Source of the DNA: Fusobacteriaceae bacterium
GTDB lineage: Bacteria; Fusobacteriota; Fusobacteriia; Fusobacteriales; Fusobacteriaceae
Assembly: GCA_031272775.1 (NCBI GenBank)
Contig: JAISTB010000009.1
Coordinates: forward strand, 1 to 64,000
Length of the DNA stretch: 64,000 nt
Direction: 5' to 3'
The notes beneath the pieces are model-generated. The model was not told the origin of the DNA. It ran no database searches and worked only from the letters and a program-made list of their open reading frames with translations. The translations under genes and the position numbers were made by a program. The stretch's first letter is position 1; every line of letters begins with the position of its first letter. This document shows positions 7,141 to 14,826 of this stretch, piece after piece.

Positions 7141-7255
7141 ATGGGGCGCGCTGCTTAGATCGCCTGAGTACCGGCCTCTGTTGGAAGAACTGGCCGCCGC
7201 TGTAATAAAAGCGCGAACGGATCCAATGGACCGGCAGATCGAAGGCGACGACTGA
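7106..7255 (+). CDS. Small acidic early protein
   Basis: 49 aa, ATG 7106 after GGTGGAG, overlapping the previous gene by 35 bp in another frame. The product (MENPKDTLTFDEWGALLRSP onward) is well-formed and acidic, and ends EGDD. The spacing to the next gene is 11 bp with its own GAAGGAGG. Too short for family assignment, but ribosome-binding site, composition and tight packing argue it is real. Confidence 0.6.
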   Translation: MENPKDTLTFDEWGALLRSPEYRPLLEELAAAVIKARTDPMDRQIEGDD

Positions 7256-7266
7256 AGGAGGGAAAA

Positions 7267-7521
7267 ATGACCAACAAAGAAAAATTATCCTGGCTTTTTG
7301 CGGCCTTAGTGAGTTGCTGCGAAATAAATAATTTCACGCAAGCATACACCATTTTAAAAAACATTTTACGGTTTCCCGCGCGGGATTTACTGGAAATCCT
7401 TTCGTCCGGGGACGCAAACGTCGACGCTTTTTTTAAAAATGACTCATACGTCAAAAACGTCGACGCCGTTAATATGAGTTGTTTGTCATACACCAAAAAC
7501 ATGGCGGAGACCTATTCATGA
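7267..7521 (+). CDS. Unknown early phage protein
   Basis: 84 aa, ATG preceded by GAAGGAGG. Predicted helical N-terminal half (LSWLFAALVSCCEINNFTQA), polar C-terminal half. It overlaps the start of the lysozyme-like lipoprotein by ATGA, so the two are translationally coupled. Function unknown. Confidence 0.6.
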   Translation: MTNKEKLSWLFAALVSCCEINNFTQAYTILKNILRFPARDLLEILSSGDANVDAFFKNDSYVKNVDAVNMSCLSYTKNMAETYS

Positions 7522-8078
7522 CGGCCCGATGGATCGTGCTCCCGTTTATGATACTGGCGGCATGCGTGTCATTCTCGGAAAAAGCCAAAAAGACCGGCTA
7601 TCGGATAACGCCGCATGAGCTCTACAAGATCATTCACGCCTGCGGCGAGGAATTCCGCGCCGCCAACGGGGACGCTTATGATTTCCGGGAGCTCGTCATG
7701 GGGACGGCGGCCGTCGAGACCGACTTCGGCCAGTACAAAGACAATCGGCTCGGGATCACGCAGATCACTCCGACGGGGCTGGGCTTCATCAAGCACAAGG
7801 CCGATGATAAGGACAGGGAGCTTGTCCGTAACTACGGCCTGGAGCTGGCGCGCGTGACGACGCAAGATCTCGAATGGGATCATGCCGCGACTATTATCTT
7901 GACCTTTATTTTTTACAAGCACCGGGCGCAACAATTTCCGAAAGCTTATCCCGGCCACGCGGCCATCTGGAAAAAATTTTATAATACCAGCGCCGGAAAG
8001 GGACAACCCCGGCATTTCACAGAAAAATACAAGCGGTGGATTCAGCCGCTGGAGGCAGCCCATGAAAGCAAAACCTGA
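7518..8078 (+). CDS. Lysozyme-like (lytic transglycosylase-type) lipoprotein
   Basis: 186 aa, starting at ATG 7518, which overlaps the previous stop. A lipoprotein signal (IVLPFMILAAC) has a lipobox ending at Cys, so the product would be anchored to a membrane. The mature part has the lysozyme-fold pattern: a Glu in MGTAAVETDFGQ followed by GITQITPTGLGF, akin to the G-x-x-Q-I-x-P motif of SLT enzymes. It would cut or bind peptidoglycan. It sits in the early operon, far from the lysis genes, which argues for a role in superinfection exclusion or envelope modification rather than lysis. Catalytic assignment is by eye. Confidence 0.6.
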   Translation: MTARWIVLPFMILAACVSFSEKAKKTGYRITPHELYKIIHACGEEFRAANGDAYDFRELVMGTAAVETDFGQYKDNRLGITQITPTGLGFIKHKADDKDRELVRNYGLELARVTTQDLEWDHAATIILTFIFYKHRAQQFPKAYPGHAAIWKKFYNTSAGKGQPRHFTEKYKRWIQPLEAAHESKT

Positions 8079-8463
8079 AAACGTTTCGGCCACGCTGTAC
8101 AACATCGTATGCAGCACGAATCGCGAGCTGCCGGTCAAAAAGGTCGCCGAGCTTTACGGGCTCTCCGGCATCGCGCTGAATAAACTTCTTGTTGAATGGG
8201 GCATCCAATACAAGCGCGAAAGATATTATCTGGCCGTGCCCTATCACGGCATGGGATATACCAAGGTCGTCTGTACAACATACACCGTAGACACAGACAC
8301 CGGATCATTCCGGCGTGATACGAGTTATTTGAAATGGACCTTGAAAGGGAGAAAATTCCTTTTTGAAGAATTGGAAAAACGTGGTTATCACAGACTGCCT
8401 GTCCGACCGGATGTAGAAACGCGCACGCGCGATCATTACCGTCGGCGGGAATATTATGATTGA
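8062..8463 (+). CDS. KilAC-domain phage antirepressor-like protein
   Basis: 133 aa. Almost the whole protein is a KilAC/ANT domain: VAELYGLSGIALNKLLVEWG, then YHGMGYTKV, then YLKWTLKGRKFLFEELEKRG with the typical KWT-x-KG-R-F ending. In known antirepressors this domain follows a BRO-N or Rha domain; here it stands alone. It overlaps the lipoprotein gene by 17 bp. Likely DNA binding or repressor modulation in the early phase. Confidence 0.75.
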   Translation: MKAKPENVSATLYNIVCSTNRELPVKKVAELYGLSGIALNKLLVEWGIQYKRERYYLAVPYHGMGYTKVVCTTYTVDTDTGSFRRDTSYLKWTLKGRKFLFEELEKRGYHRLPVRPDVETRTRDHYRRREYYD

Positions 8464-8476
8464 AAAGGAGGTAAAA

Positions 8477-8683
8477 ATGGGGGTATCGATCAGCACAAAA
8501 AAACTCAATCTGGAGATCGCCCGCAAGGGCTGCACCCAAAAAGAACTTTCTGAGGCGTCCGGCGTCTGCCTTGCCACCATCTGGCACCTGTTACACAAGA
8601 ATGACGCCCCGGCCAAACACACGACGGCTCACAGGCTGGCAAACGCATTGGGCGTCGACGTTTCGGCAATTATCGGCGTATAA
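8477..8683 (+). CDS. XRE-type HTH regulator
   Basis: 68 aa, ATG 8477 with AAAGGAGG 5 nt upstream. A single HTH fold: KLNLEIARKGCTQKELSEAS, GVCLATIWHLLH, and LANALGVDVSAII at the end. A small DNA-binding regulator in the replication operon. Confidence 0.8.
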   Translation: MGVSISTKKLNLEIARKGCTQKELSEASGVCLATIWHLLHKNDAPAKHTTAHRLANALGVDVSAIIGV

Positions 8684-8692
8684 GGGGGGATC

Positions 8693-8968
8693 ATGGCGAA
8701 AATTTATCAACTGCCGGATCATGTTCTCGGCGAAAAAAAACTTAACGGAAACGAAAAAGTCTTGTATGCGCTGATTTACACCATCGCCGAAAAGAAAAAG
8801 TATTGCATGGGATCAAACAAGTTATTGGGGGACATCCTGCATTTTCACCGCAAGACGATCCAGCGCCAGCTCGCCCGCCTGCGGGACAAGGGATTTATTG
8901 AGATCAAGATTATCCGCGACATCGACTCCGACGAGGTCCTTGAACGGCGGATCTATATCAAGAAGTGA
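8693..8968 (+). CDS. Winged-helix protein (HTH_36-like)
   Basis: 91 aa with GGGGGG upstream of ATG. LNGNEKVLYALIYTIAEKKK, then CMGSNKLLGDILHFHRKTIQ and LARLRDKGFIEIKII match the N-terminal winged helix of phage replisome organisers, without their C-terminal domain. It resembles the N-terminus of the product at 10395, so the two may be relatives with related DNA targets. Confidence 0.7.
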   Translation: MAKIYQLPDHVLGEKKLNGNEKVLYALIYTIAEKKKYCMGSNKLLGDILHFHRKTIQRQLARLRDKGFIEIKIIRDIDSDEVLERRIYIKK

Positions 8969-8984
8969 GTGAAGGAGGTAAAAA

Positions 8985-9227
8985 ATGGAATATGTTGATG
9001 ACGGAAAAGTCGACTTGACCGATGACGTCACAAATTTCGCCTTTGAAAAGGCGTCGTATTTTCTATGCGGCGGCTGCCAAAAAAGAACGCTGTTTCCGTC
9101 TGAAAGCACCGGATTCTGCTGCACAAGCCATTGGATCGATATCGTTTGCCGAAACGGATACGATGAAAGCTCCGTCACCGCAGAATGCAAACATTATGAT
9201 CAGATACCTTTTGATGAAGGACGCTGA
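8985..9227 (+). CDS. Small cysteine-rich protein
   Basis: 80 aa, GAAGGAGG upstream. Two Cys pairs (FLCGGCQKR and GFCCTSHW) plus later Cys (IVCRNG, AECKHY) suggest a zinc-binding knuckle. The stop is one base from the start of the PP-loop protein, so the two are coupled. Function unknown. Confidence 0.6.
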   Translation: MEYVDDGKVDLTDDVTNFAFEKASYFLCGGCQKRTLFPSESTGFCCTSHWIDIVCRNGYDESSVTAECKHYDQIPFDEGR

Positions 9228-9228
9228 T

Positions 9229-10272
9229 ATGAAAACGATTGACGATTATCTGGACTCCATAAACGCAAAAGAGATGTTCAACACCATGAAAATCAAGCGC
9301 GGACTTCCTTATGAAGCCAAAGTCAAGCATGCAGAAGTCAGGGCGCGAGAATTTTATGATCGGCTCGACGGTCGCTGTCATGTCTCCGTGGGCGGCCTTG
9401 ACAGCATAACGCTCTTGATTTTTCTTCGATCAATCGGCATCAATGTCCCTGCGATTTCCGTATCAGCTTTAGAGGACGCCTCGATTATCCGGATCCACAA
9501 GCAACTCGGAGTCATTATGTTAGCGCCGCTTATGACCAAGACGGACGTCATCCGAAAATTCGGATTTCCTGTAATCTCCAAAGAAATCGCCGGAAAAATA
9601 GAACTACTGCAAAACCCCACTGAAAAGAACGCTACAGTCCGACATGCAATCATTACCGGCGAAACAGGCGAATATGGAGGATTCCGAAAAAATACACGAA
9701 TGAAGCTGTCGGATAAATGGCTCCGCAAATTCGCCGGCAATGAAAATCAAAAAGAGGGCTGTGATTATTGCTGCGCGCCTTTCAAGGTATCGCAAAAATG
9801 CTGCTATTATCTGAAAGAAAAGCCTTGCGACGACTATGCAAAGAAAAACGGATCATCGCCATACCTCGGTCTTATGGCTTCAGAACACGGCCGTCGAGAA
9901 AAGGTGCTTATGCGTACTGGATGTAATTACTATGGGAAAACCGTCACCAGATCGGCTCCATTTGCGATATTTTCGAGGCAAGACATCCTGCAATTGGCGC
10001 TTGACTTGAATGTGCCTGTCCCGGAGATCTATGGGGAAATCAGACGAGACGTTTCCGGCAATCTATACACGACAAAGGCACAAAGAACAGGCTGCGATAT
10101 GTGCGGTTTCGGGATAACTTTCGAAAAGCGTCCTCATCGTTTTGACCGGCTACGGGAGCGCAATCCGATAGCATGGAAATACTGGATGTATGACGTCGGG
10201 TGGGGTAAAGTTCTCGACTATATAGGAATAAGCTGGGAAAATACCCCATATACATTACAAATTGATTTTTAA
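9229..10272 (+). CDS. PAPS-reductase-like PP-loop protein with Cys clusters
   Basis: 347 aa, start ATG 9229 after GAAGGA. The P-loop of N-type ATP pyrophosphatases appears as HVSVGGLDSITLLIFL (family norm SGGKDS; the Lys is Leu here). A later region carries clustered cysteines (EGCDYCCAPFKVSQKCCYYL and RTGCDMCGFG) that could hold an Fe-S cluster, as in DndC and phage PAPS-reductase relatives. Phage members of this family are suspected of sulfur or nucleotide chemistry, including DNA modification, but this one is unproven. It is next to replication genes. An ORF extends upstream to 9022 but lacks a ribosome-binding site there. Confidence 0.75.
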   Translation: MKTIDDYLDSINAKEMFNTMKIKRGLPYEAKVKHAEVRAREFYDRLDGRCHVSVGGLDSITLLIFLRSIGINVPAISVSALEDASIIRIHKQLGVIMLAPLMTKTDVIRKFGFPVISKEIAGKIELLQNPTEKNATVRHAIITGETGEYGGFRKNTRMKLSDKWLRKFAGNENQKEGCDYCCAPFKVSQKCCYYLKEKPCDDYAKKNGSSPYLGLMASEHGRREKVLMRTGCNYYGKTVTRSAPFAIFSRQDILQLALDLNVPVPEIYGEIRRDVSGNLYTTKAQRTGCDMCGFGITFEKRPHRFDRLRERNPIAWKYWMYDVGWGKVLDYIGISWENTPYTLQIDF

Positions 10273-10285
10273 AGGACGTGATCAC

Positions 10286-10402
10286 TTGTCAATAAAAATA
10301 TCGACTATCTCAACAAAAATCGGCCCCATAGATATGGCAAAAAAAAATTGGCTTATGATTCTCCGGGATTTTCTGAAGCCGATCGGAGGCAATCATGACT
10401 GA
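10286..10402 (+). CDS. Small basic protein before the replisome organiser
   Basis: 38 aa from TTG 10286 with AAAGGA about 9 nt upstream. The product (MAKKNWLMILRDFLKP in its second half) is basic and amphipathic. Its end overlaps the next start by 8 bp. It fills an otherwise empty 120-bp gap. TTG start and short length keep confidence moderate. Confidence 0.45.
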   Translation: MSIKISTISTKIGPIDMAKKNWLMILRDFLKPIGGNHD

Positions 10403-11228
10403 ACATCCCGGATACTATGCCATCATTCCCGCCAAAGTTCGCTATGACAAGACGCTGACGTTTATGGAGCGGATCCTTTACGCCGAAATCTCAGCGCTGA
10501 CAAACAAAAACGGCTTTTGCCACGCGTCGAATCGTTATTTTGCCGATCTTTACGACGTCAGCGTCCGGACAATTATTTCGGCTATCAAAAAACTTGTGGA
10601 CCATGGGTATTTGTTTTCACAGAACATCTATAAGGAAAACTCGATGGAAATCGAGAAACGGATCTTGTCGCTTGACGACCCCCGTGAAAAAAATTTCATG
10701 GGGGGCAGTGAAAATAATTTCATGACCCCCCGTGAAAAAAATTTCACGGATAATAATACAAGATTAGAATATTATAATAATACACACAGCGAACCCGAAA
10801 CATTTCACGATGTGGAATCAATCATATCCGAAGAAAAAACAGACAACCCGATTCCGACTGAACCAGTTCAGAAACCAACGCAGACGGTCATGACCGAAAC
10901 AATACTTGCCAAATACAAGAAGTTGGATCTCCCGGCTTACGAATACCCCCCAAATCCATGGCAGATCATGGAATGCGTGAATCGGATCGGAACGGTCAAA
11001 CTGTTTCAGGCGCTGGAGATCATGGCGAAAAGCGATTTTGTCCGGAGGACCATGTCCGTCGACAGCATTTTCAAGGTCGCCAATCTCAAAAAAGCCTTGA
11101 ACGGAAATTTCCGGGACCCGCCGCCGAAAGAAAAAAGGACCTCGGCCGCAGGTGATCCGGACTACAGTCCGGAAGCGAACACGTGGGAAAGCTATGAAAA
11201 GCAAAAGGGTGGACAATGGAAGACCTGA
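10395..11228 (+). CDS. Phage replisome organiser / origin-binding protein
   Basis: 277 aa, ATG 10395 after GGAGG. The N-terminal winged helix (IIPAKVRYDKTLTFMERILY, NRYFADLYDVSVRTIISAIK, KLVDHGYL) is the family's DNA-binding domain. A linker with three REKNF/ENNF repeats at about residues 97-118 is encoded by 24-bp DNA iterons. The C-terminal part (PWQIMECVNRIGTVKLFQAL onward) is a DnaD/replication-protein-like helical domain. It is followed by the DnaC-type loader with 13-bp overlap, the classic initiator-loader pair. The origin appears to be inside this gene, as in lambda O. Confidence 0.85.
   Translation: MTEHPGYYAIIPAKVRYDKTLTFMERILYAEISALTNKNGFCHASNRYFADLYDVSVRTIISAIKKLVDHGYLFSQNIYKENSMEIEKRILSLDDPREKNFMGGSENNFMTPREKNFTDNNTRLEYYNNTHSEPETFHDVESIISEEKTDNPIPTEPVQKPTQTVMTETILAKYKKLDLPAYEYPPNPWQIMECVNRIGTVKLFQALEIMAKSDFVRRTMSVDSIFKVANLKKALNGNFRDPPPKEKRTSAAGDPDYSPEANTWESYEKQKGGQWKT
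10684..10790 (+). other. Putative phage replication origin: three iterons plus AT-rich stretch
   Basis: GTGAAAAAAATTTCA at 10684-10698 and 10732-10746 and GTGAAAATAATTTCA at 10708-10722 are three near-identical palindromic copies at an exact 24-bp period. They are followed by a strongly AT-rich segment (10747-10790) that could serve as the unwinding element. Location inside the initiator gene matches the lambda arrangement. Confidence 0.75.
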
Positions 11229-11989
11229 AAAAATGCCCGTACTGCGGCAAAGCGTATAAAATAAACGACTATGACGTATCGTTCCTGTCCGACGAGATAA
11301 AAAATCGCGTGCGGTTTATCCCGGACTGCACTTGCGCCGCCGAACGCGCCGAAGCGGAACGGGCTGCGGAGATCGCCCAAAAAAGAAGAGCTGACCGACT
11401 GGCGGCCGTCATGAAATACGAAAGGATGTCCATTGAAAATCTGCGTTTCGACGGAGCCTCCGTGTATCAGACATCGGAAAAAGAACAAGAACTCCATCGG
11501 GAAATCGCGGAATACGCGGAAAACTTCGACGACTACCTCGTATCCGGCACCGGCTTCATCTTCATGGGATTTTCCGGATCCGGCAAGACCTACTGCGCCA
11601 ACATCATCGCCGAAAGGCTCCGGAAAGATCTGCACACGGTACTGATCCTGACTATGGGCGAATATCTGCTCAGGGTCCGGCAGCTGATCAATGGATCACC
11701 CGGAAGCGAACAGGAATTGCTTGATCACATGCTGCGCTGCGAACTCCTGATTCTGGACGATCTCGGTTCCGAAGTATTCACCGACTGGGCCAAAGGTAAG
11801 CTGTTCGAGATCATAGACGGTCGCTATCGGGCAAAGATGCCCACGATCATCACCACAAACCTGACTCTCAAAATGCTTGCGGAGAAAACGCGTATCGACG
11901 GAAGCGACAAGATATTTGATCGCCTAAAGGAAACCTGTAGGGTCCGGATCTTCGGATGGCCGAGTCATCGTAAAGCCTGCGGGTCATGA
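11216..11989 (+). CDS. DnaC-like helicase loader (AAA+)
   Basis: 257 aa. An N-terminal zinc knuckle (CPYCGKAYK ... CTC) precedes an AAA+ core: Walker A GFSGSGKT at about residue 118, Walker B LLILDDLG at about 177, sensor-like TIITTNL at about 206, and an arginine-containing end (DRLKETCRVRIFGW). It would load the host replicative helicase at the origin in the preceding gene. Start ATG 11216 after GGTGGA; it overlaps the organiser gene. Confidence 0.92.
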   Translation: MEDLKKCPYCGKAYKINDYDVSFLSDEIKNRVRFIPDCTCAAERAEAERAAEIAQKRRADRLAAVMKYERMSIENLRFDGASVYQTSEKEQELHREIAEYAENFDDYLVSGTGFIFMGFSGSGKTYCANIIAERLRKDLHTVLILTMGEYLLRVRQLINGSPGSEQELLDHMLRCELLILDDLGSEVFTDWAKGKLFEIIDGRYRAKMPTIITTNLTLKMLAEKTRIDGSDKIFDRLKETCRVRIFGWPSHRKACGS

Positions 11990-11990
11990 C

Positions 11991-12191
11991 ATGGCAGGCG
12001 GCAAAATCCCCGAGTGGGACGGAAGAGTTCAGCTGTTCAGGGGGGAGTTTTCGGAAACCCCTGTCTGGACATTTTACAAAATGCGCTGTTATTTTGGCGT
12101 GATCAATTGTGGAAACGAAAAAGAGCAACTCCGGAACATGTGGCGATATTACTTGTGGATGTCCAAAAAAGAAAAAGGTGACAACAAATGA
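11991..12191 (+). CDS. Unknown small early protein
   Basis: 66 aa, beginning one base after the loader's stop. Aromatic-rich (TPVWTFYKMRCYFGVINCG, MWRYYLWMSKKEKG). Its end overlaps the next start. No recognised family. Confidence 0.5.
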   Translation: MAGGKIPEWDGRVQLFRGEFSETPVWTFYKMRCYFGVINCGNEKEQLRNMWRYYLWMSKKEKGDNK

Positions 12192-12622
12192 GAAATAAAA
12201 TTTTGATGTCCATTCGGCCGGAATTTGCCGAGGCGATCTATCGCCGCGAAAAATTGGTGGAATATCGCCCCCGGATTCCCAAAGGGTGGCTGGAAAACTG
12301 GGAGACGGAAAAGACGGTTTACATCTACGAAACAGCTCCCGTGAGCAAAGTGACGGGCAAAATAATTGTAAAAACCTGCGCCCTTTTCGTTTTCCCGAAA
12401 GGCAAACACTCTGAAATTATAACTTACCCCATGTCTCCGGCAGAGGATGACTATCTAAAAGGGCACACATCAATCTATGCGCTGCATATCAGAAATGCGC
12501 AAAAATTCAAATTTCCAATGGAATTAGGGCAAGGAATTTTCAGTCACATCAAAAAAGCGCCGCAGTCGTGGGTTTATGTTGAAACCGAAGAGGAGAAAAA
12601 ATGGATAACAACGATAAAGTAG
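12188..12622 (+). CDS. ASCH/PUA-like domain protein
   Basis: 144 aa. ILMSIRPEFAEAIYRREKLV, EYRPRIP, and VYIYETAPVSKVTGKIIV match the ASCH fold (predicted RNA or modified-nucleotide binding beta-barrel). Phage ASCH proteins are often near DNA modification or replication genes, as here. The precise ligand is unknown. It overlaps both neighbours by a few bases. Confidence 0.75.
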   Translation: MRNKILMSIRPEFAEAIYRREKLVEYRPRIPKGWLENWETEKTVYIYETAPVSKVTGKIIVKTCALFVFPKGKHSEIITYPMSPAEDDYLKGHTSIYALHIRNAQKFKFPMELGQGIFSHIKKAPQSWVYVETEEEKKWITTIK

Positions 12623-13383
12623 AAAAAGTGACGGAATATGAAATCACGAGAGCGCTTGCAAATATGCACTACAAAACAGATATATTTGCGGCACAAGTAC
12701 GAACAAACGGGATCAATGGGAAATATAGAATTTTTGATGGAATCTCAATAGCGAAAAGCTGGGTATCCCCATGTGTAAAAGGCTATGAAATAAAAACATC
12801 AAGATCAGATTTTCAAGCGGACAATAAATATTTTGAATATCTTGAATTTTCAGACGAGCTTTATATTGTGTGTCCGCAAAACCTTATTGAAAAGCATGAA
12901 ATTCATGAACGCATTGGGCTAATCTGGTATAATCATAAAACAAAAAAACTCCGGACCATGAAAACTGCTAAATACCAAAGAGCGGATCCAACAAAGCAAA
13001 ACAGAATTTTATTGTATATCATCATGTCATCGATCAACCCGACCTTTCCGCCGCCAAATTTTAAAGTGCAGCATTTCAAAGAGTGGCTTGACAACAAAAA
13101 AACAACGAAGGAATTGAGTTATCTTGTCAAAAGCAAATTGATTTCCGAAATCAGCGAGTATAAAAAAGCTGGATATGAAAACATAGTCGAAAGATTAAAA
13201 CGTGCGGAGACCACGTACAATTCGATATATGAAGTCCTTCGAAAACATGGTTTAGAATACCAAGGGAATCCCGCACAAATAGTTGATGATATTTTATCAC
13301 GCGGGGACGGAATGCTGCCATGGATTAGCCGTCTGAAACTATGTGTAAAAAGCCTGTACTCAGAAATAGAAAAGAGAGAATAA
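12601..13383 (+). CDS. MmcB-like protein (PD-(D/E)XK nuclease-type)
   Basis: 260 aa. The N-terminal 120 residues read like MmcB-family proteins: ALANMHYKTDIFAAQVRTNG, IFDGISIAKSW, then GYEIKTSRSDFQADNKYFEY, where D...E-x-K fits a restriction-like nuclease core. The C-terminal half is helical and basic, without a known domain. It is AT-richer than its neighbours. Likely DNA repair or recombination during phage replication; activity is inferred from the motif only. Confidence 0.7.
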   Translation: MDNNDKVEKVTEYEITRALANMHYKTDIFAAQVRTNGINGKYRIFDGISIAKSWVSPCVKGYEIKTSRSDFQADNKYFEYLEFSDELYIVCPQNLIEKHEIHERIGLIWYNHKTKKLRTMKTAKYQRADPTKQNRILLYIIMSSINPTFPPPNFKVQHFKEWLDNKKTTKELSYLVKSKLISEISEYKKAGYENIVERLKRAETTYNSIYEVLRKHGLEYQGNPAQIVDDILSRGDGMLPWISRLKLCVKSLYSEIEKRE

Positions 13384-13396
13384 AAGGAGGTAAATT

Positions 13397-14236
13397 TTGA
13401 CTAAAATTCAATGGACGCAGGAAACATGGAACCCCTTCACCGGCTGCACGAAGTGTTCCTCCGGATGTTTAAACTGCTATGCGGCAACCATGGTCAAAAG
13501 ATTGCAGGGCATGGGATTGTCAAAATACAGCAACGGATTTGAGCCCGCCTTCCATCCAGATGAATTAAGCATTCCGGAAAAATCAAAAAAACCATCAATC
13601 ATTTTCGTTTGTTCTATGAGCGACATCTTTCATGAGAAATTTCCTGATCAATACGTCGAAAGAGTTTTCGACGTCATGAAAAGCAACCCGCAGCATATAT
13701 TTCAGTTATTGACGAAAAGAGCTGAAAGAATGGGCCAATATATCGAAAGTCATTACTCCCAAAAGGACAAATGCCCGAAAAATATCTGGGTCGGAGTTAC
13801 CGTGGAAAGCCGCGTCTATGCCTTCAGGTCCATCATTCTCGCAGGCATAAAAAACAGATTATCCGGAAAAGTTTTTTTGTCCTGTGAGCCTTTGCTTGAT
13901 GATCTCACACAATCCGGAATTTACTTCACAAAAGACGGCATTTCTGGAATAGTAGATTTTTGCGCAATGGATTGGATCATCTGTGGCGGAGAAAGCGGTC
14001 CAAAGGCAAGACCTATGGATCCGCAATGGGTCAGAAATCTGAAGAACAAATGCGCCTGGTGTGCTGTTCCGTTCTTTTTCAAGCAATGGGGCGCGTGGGG
14101 TCCGGATGGAATAAAGCGAAACAAAGAAAGAAACGGTTGTTTGCTTGACGGAGAAGTCATTCAAGAATGGCCGGAAGAATTACGAAAGTTTCTGAAAAAG
14201 GAGATCCATGTTCAGAGTCCCAAAGGAGATAGATAA
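13397..14236 (+). CDS. Phage Gp37/Gp68 family protein (DUF5131)
   Basis: 279 aa from TTG 13397 with AAAGGAGG upstream. The opening IQWTQETWNPFTGCTKCSSG CLNCYA with three closely spaced Cys, plus IFVCSMSDIFHEKFP, IWVGVTVES, and IICGGESGPKARPM, is diagnostic of the DUF5131 family found in many phages and mobile elements. The CxxxC-like cluster suggests an Fe-S or radical-SAM-related fold; the substrate is unknown. Confidence 0.88.
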   Translation: MTKIQWTQETWNPFTGCTKCSSGCLNCYAATMVKRLQGMGLSKYSNGFEPAFHPDELSIPEKSKKPSIIFVCSMSDIFHEKFPDQYVERVFDVMKSNPQHIFQLLTKRAERMGQYIESHYSQKDKCPKNIWVGVTVESRVYAFRSIILAGIKNRLSGKVFLSCEPLLDDLTQSGIYFTKDGISGIVDFCAMDWIICGGESGPKARPMDPQWVRNLKNKCAWCAVPFFFKQWGAWGPDGIKRNKERNGCLLDGEVIQEWPEELRKFLKKEIHVQSPKGDR

Positions 14237-14639
14237 GATCAAACTGACGGAAGACCTGCTCCAAGCGTATAAAACGCTGCTAAAACAAAAGCGCTTTTTC
14301 GAAAAACGGATCTACGATGAAATTATTCTGATCAAACAAAGCCCCATCGTCTCCATGTTGACCGGCGGGCTCATAGAAGTCAAAAGCGACCTCGAAAAGC
14401 GTGAAGAGATCATCGAAAAAAATAAGATGATTCTCGAAAGATACACATCCGTAACGGACACCGTCCGGCTGGCCCTTGAAAGCACTCGGCACTTCAAATA
14501 CCAGGGCATTGTCATCATGTTTTACATGTGCGGCAAGGAAATTTCTGAAATCCTGACTTTTTTCAAGATATCAGAGCGAAAATTCTATTACCAAAAGAAA
14601 AAAATTTTGAACGCAATTTCTGACTTGATTTTTTACTGA
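14208..14639 (+). CDS. ArpU-like phage late transcription regulator
   Basis: 143 aa, overlapping the previous gene by 29 bp. Long N-terminal helix, then a sigma-like C-terminal HTH (GIVIMFYMCGKEISEILTFF, KISERKFYYQKKKILNAISD), the layout of ArpU/RinA-type late regulators. It sits last in the early region, directly before six 11-bp repeats and a promoter (14683-14761) that it might control. Confidence 0.65.
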   Translation: MFRVPKEIDKIKLTEDLLQAYKTLLKQKRFFEKRIYDEIILIKQSPIVSMLTGGLIEVKSDLEKREEIIEKNKMILERYTSVTDTVRLALESTRHFKYQGIVIMFYMCGKEISEILTFFKISERKFYYQKKKILNAISDLIFY

Positions 14640-14682
14640 TTTTTTGAAAATCGGGAAATAAAGGACATTTACAACTGAATTT

Positions 14683-14743
14683 TTGCAGTAAAATTGCAGT
14701 AATTTTGCAGCAAAATTGCAGTAAATTTGCAGTTGACTTGCAG
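14683..14743 (+). repeat. Six TTGCAG iterons at exact 11-bp spacing
   Basis: TTGCAG starts at 14683, 14694, 14705, 14716, 14727 and 14738, with AT-rich spacers (unit TTGCAGTAAAA). All face one side of the helix and the last one overlaps the -35 box of the promoter at 14733-14761. This is typical of a cooperative activator array or of replication iterons. Confidence 0.85.
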
Positions 14744-14761
14744 CGCCGAATATGCTATACT
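14733..14761 (+). promoter_or_regulatory. Promoter of the Rep-like gene
   Basis: TTGACT (14733-14738), 17-bp spacer, TATACT (14756-14761). It is embedded in the iteron array, so its activity is probably controlled by the protein that binds the iterons. Confidence 0.75.
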
Positions 14762-14770
14762 TATAATAAG

Positions 14771-14809
14771 CAGAATCGGGCGCAAGTCGTCCGGTTCTGT
14801 TTATTTTTT
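14771..14809 (+). terminator. Terminator-like attenuator before the Rep-like gene
   Basis: CAGAATCGGGCG pairs with CGTCCGGTTCTG (12 bp as RNA, two G-U pairs), followed by TTTATTTTTT. It lies between the promoter and the start codon, so it would either end read-through from the early operon or attenuate the gene. Confidence 0.75.
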
Positions 14810-14826
14810 GCACAAGGGTGAACACC

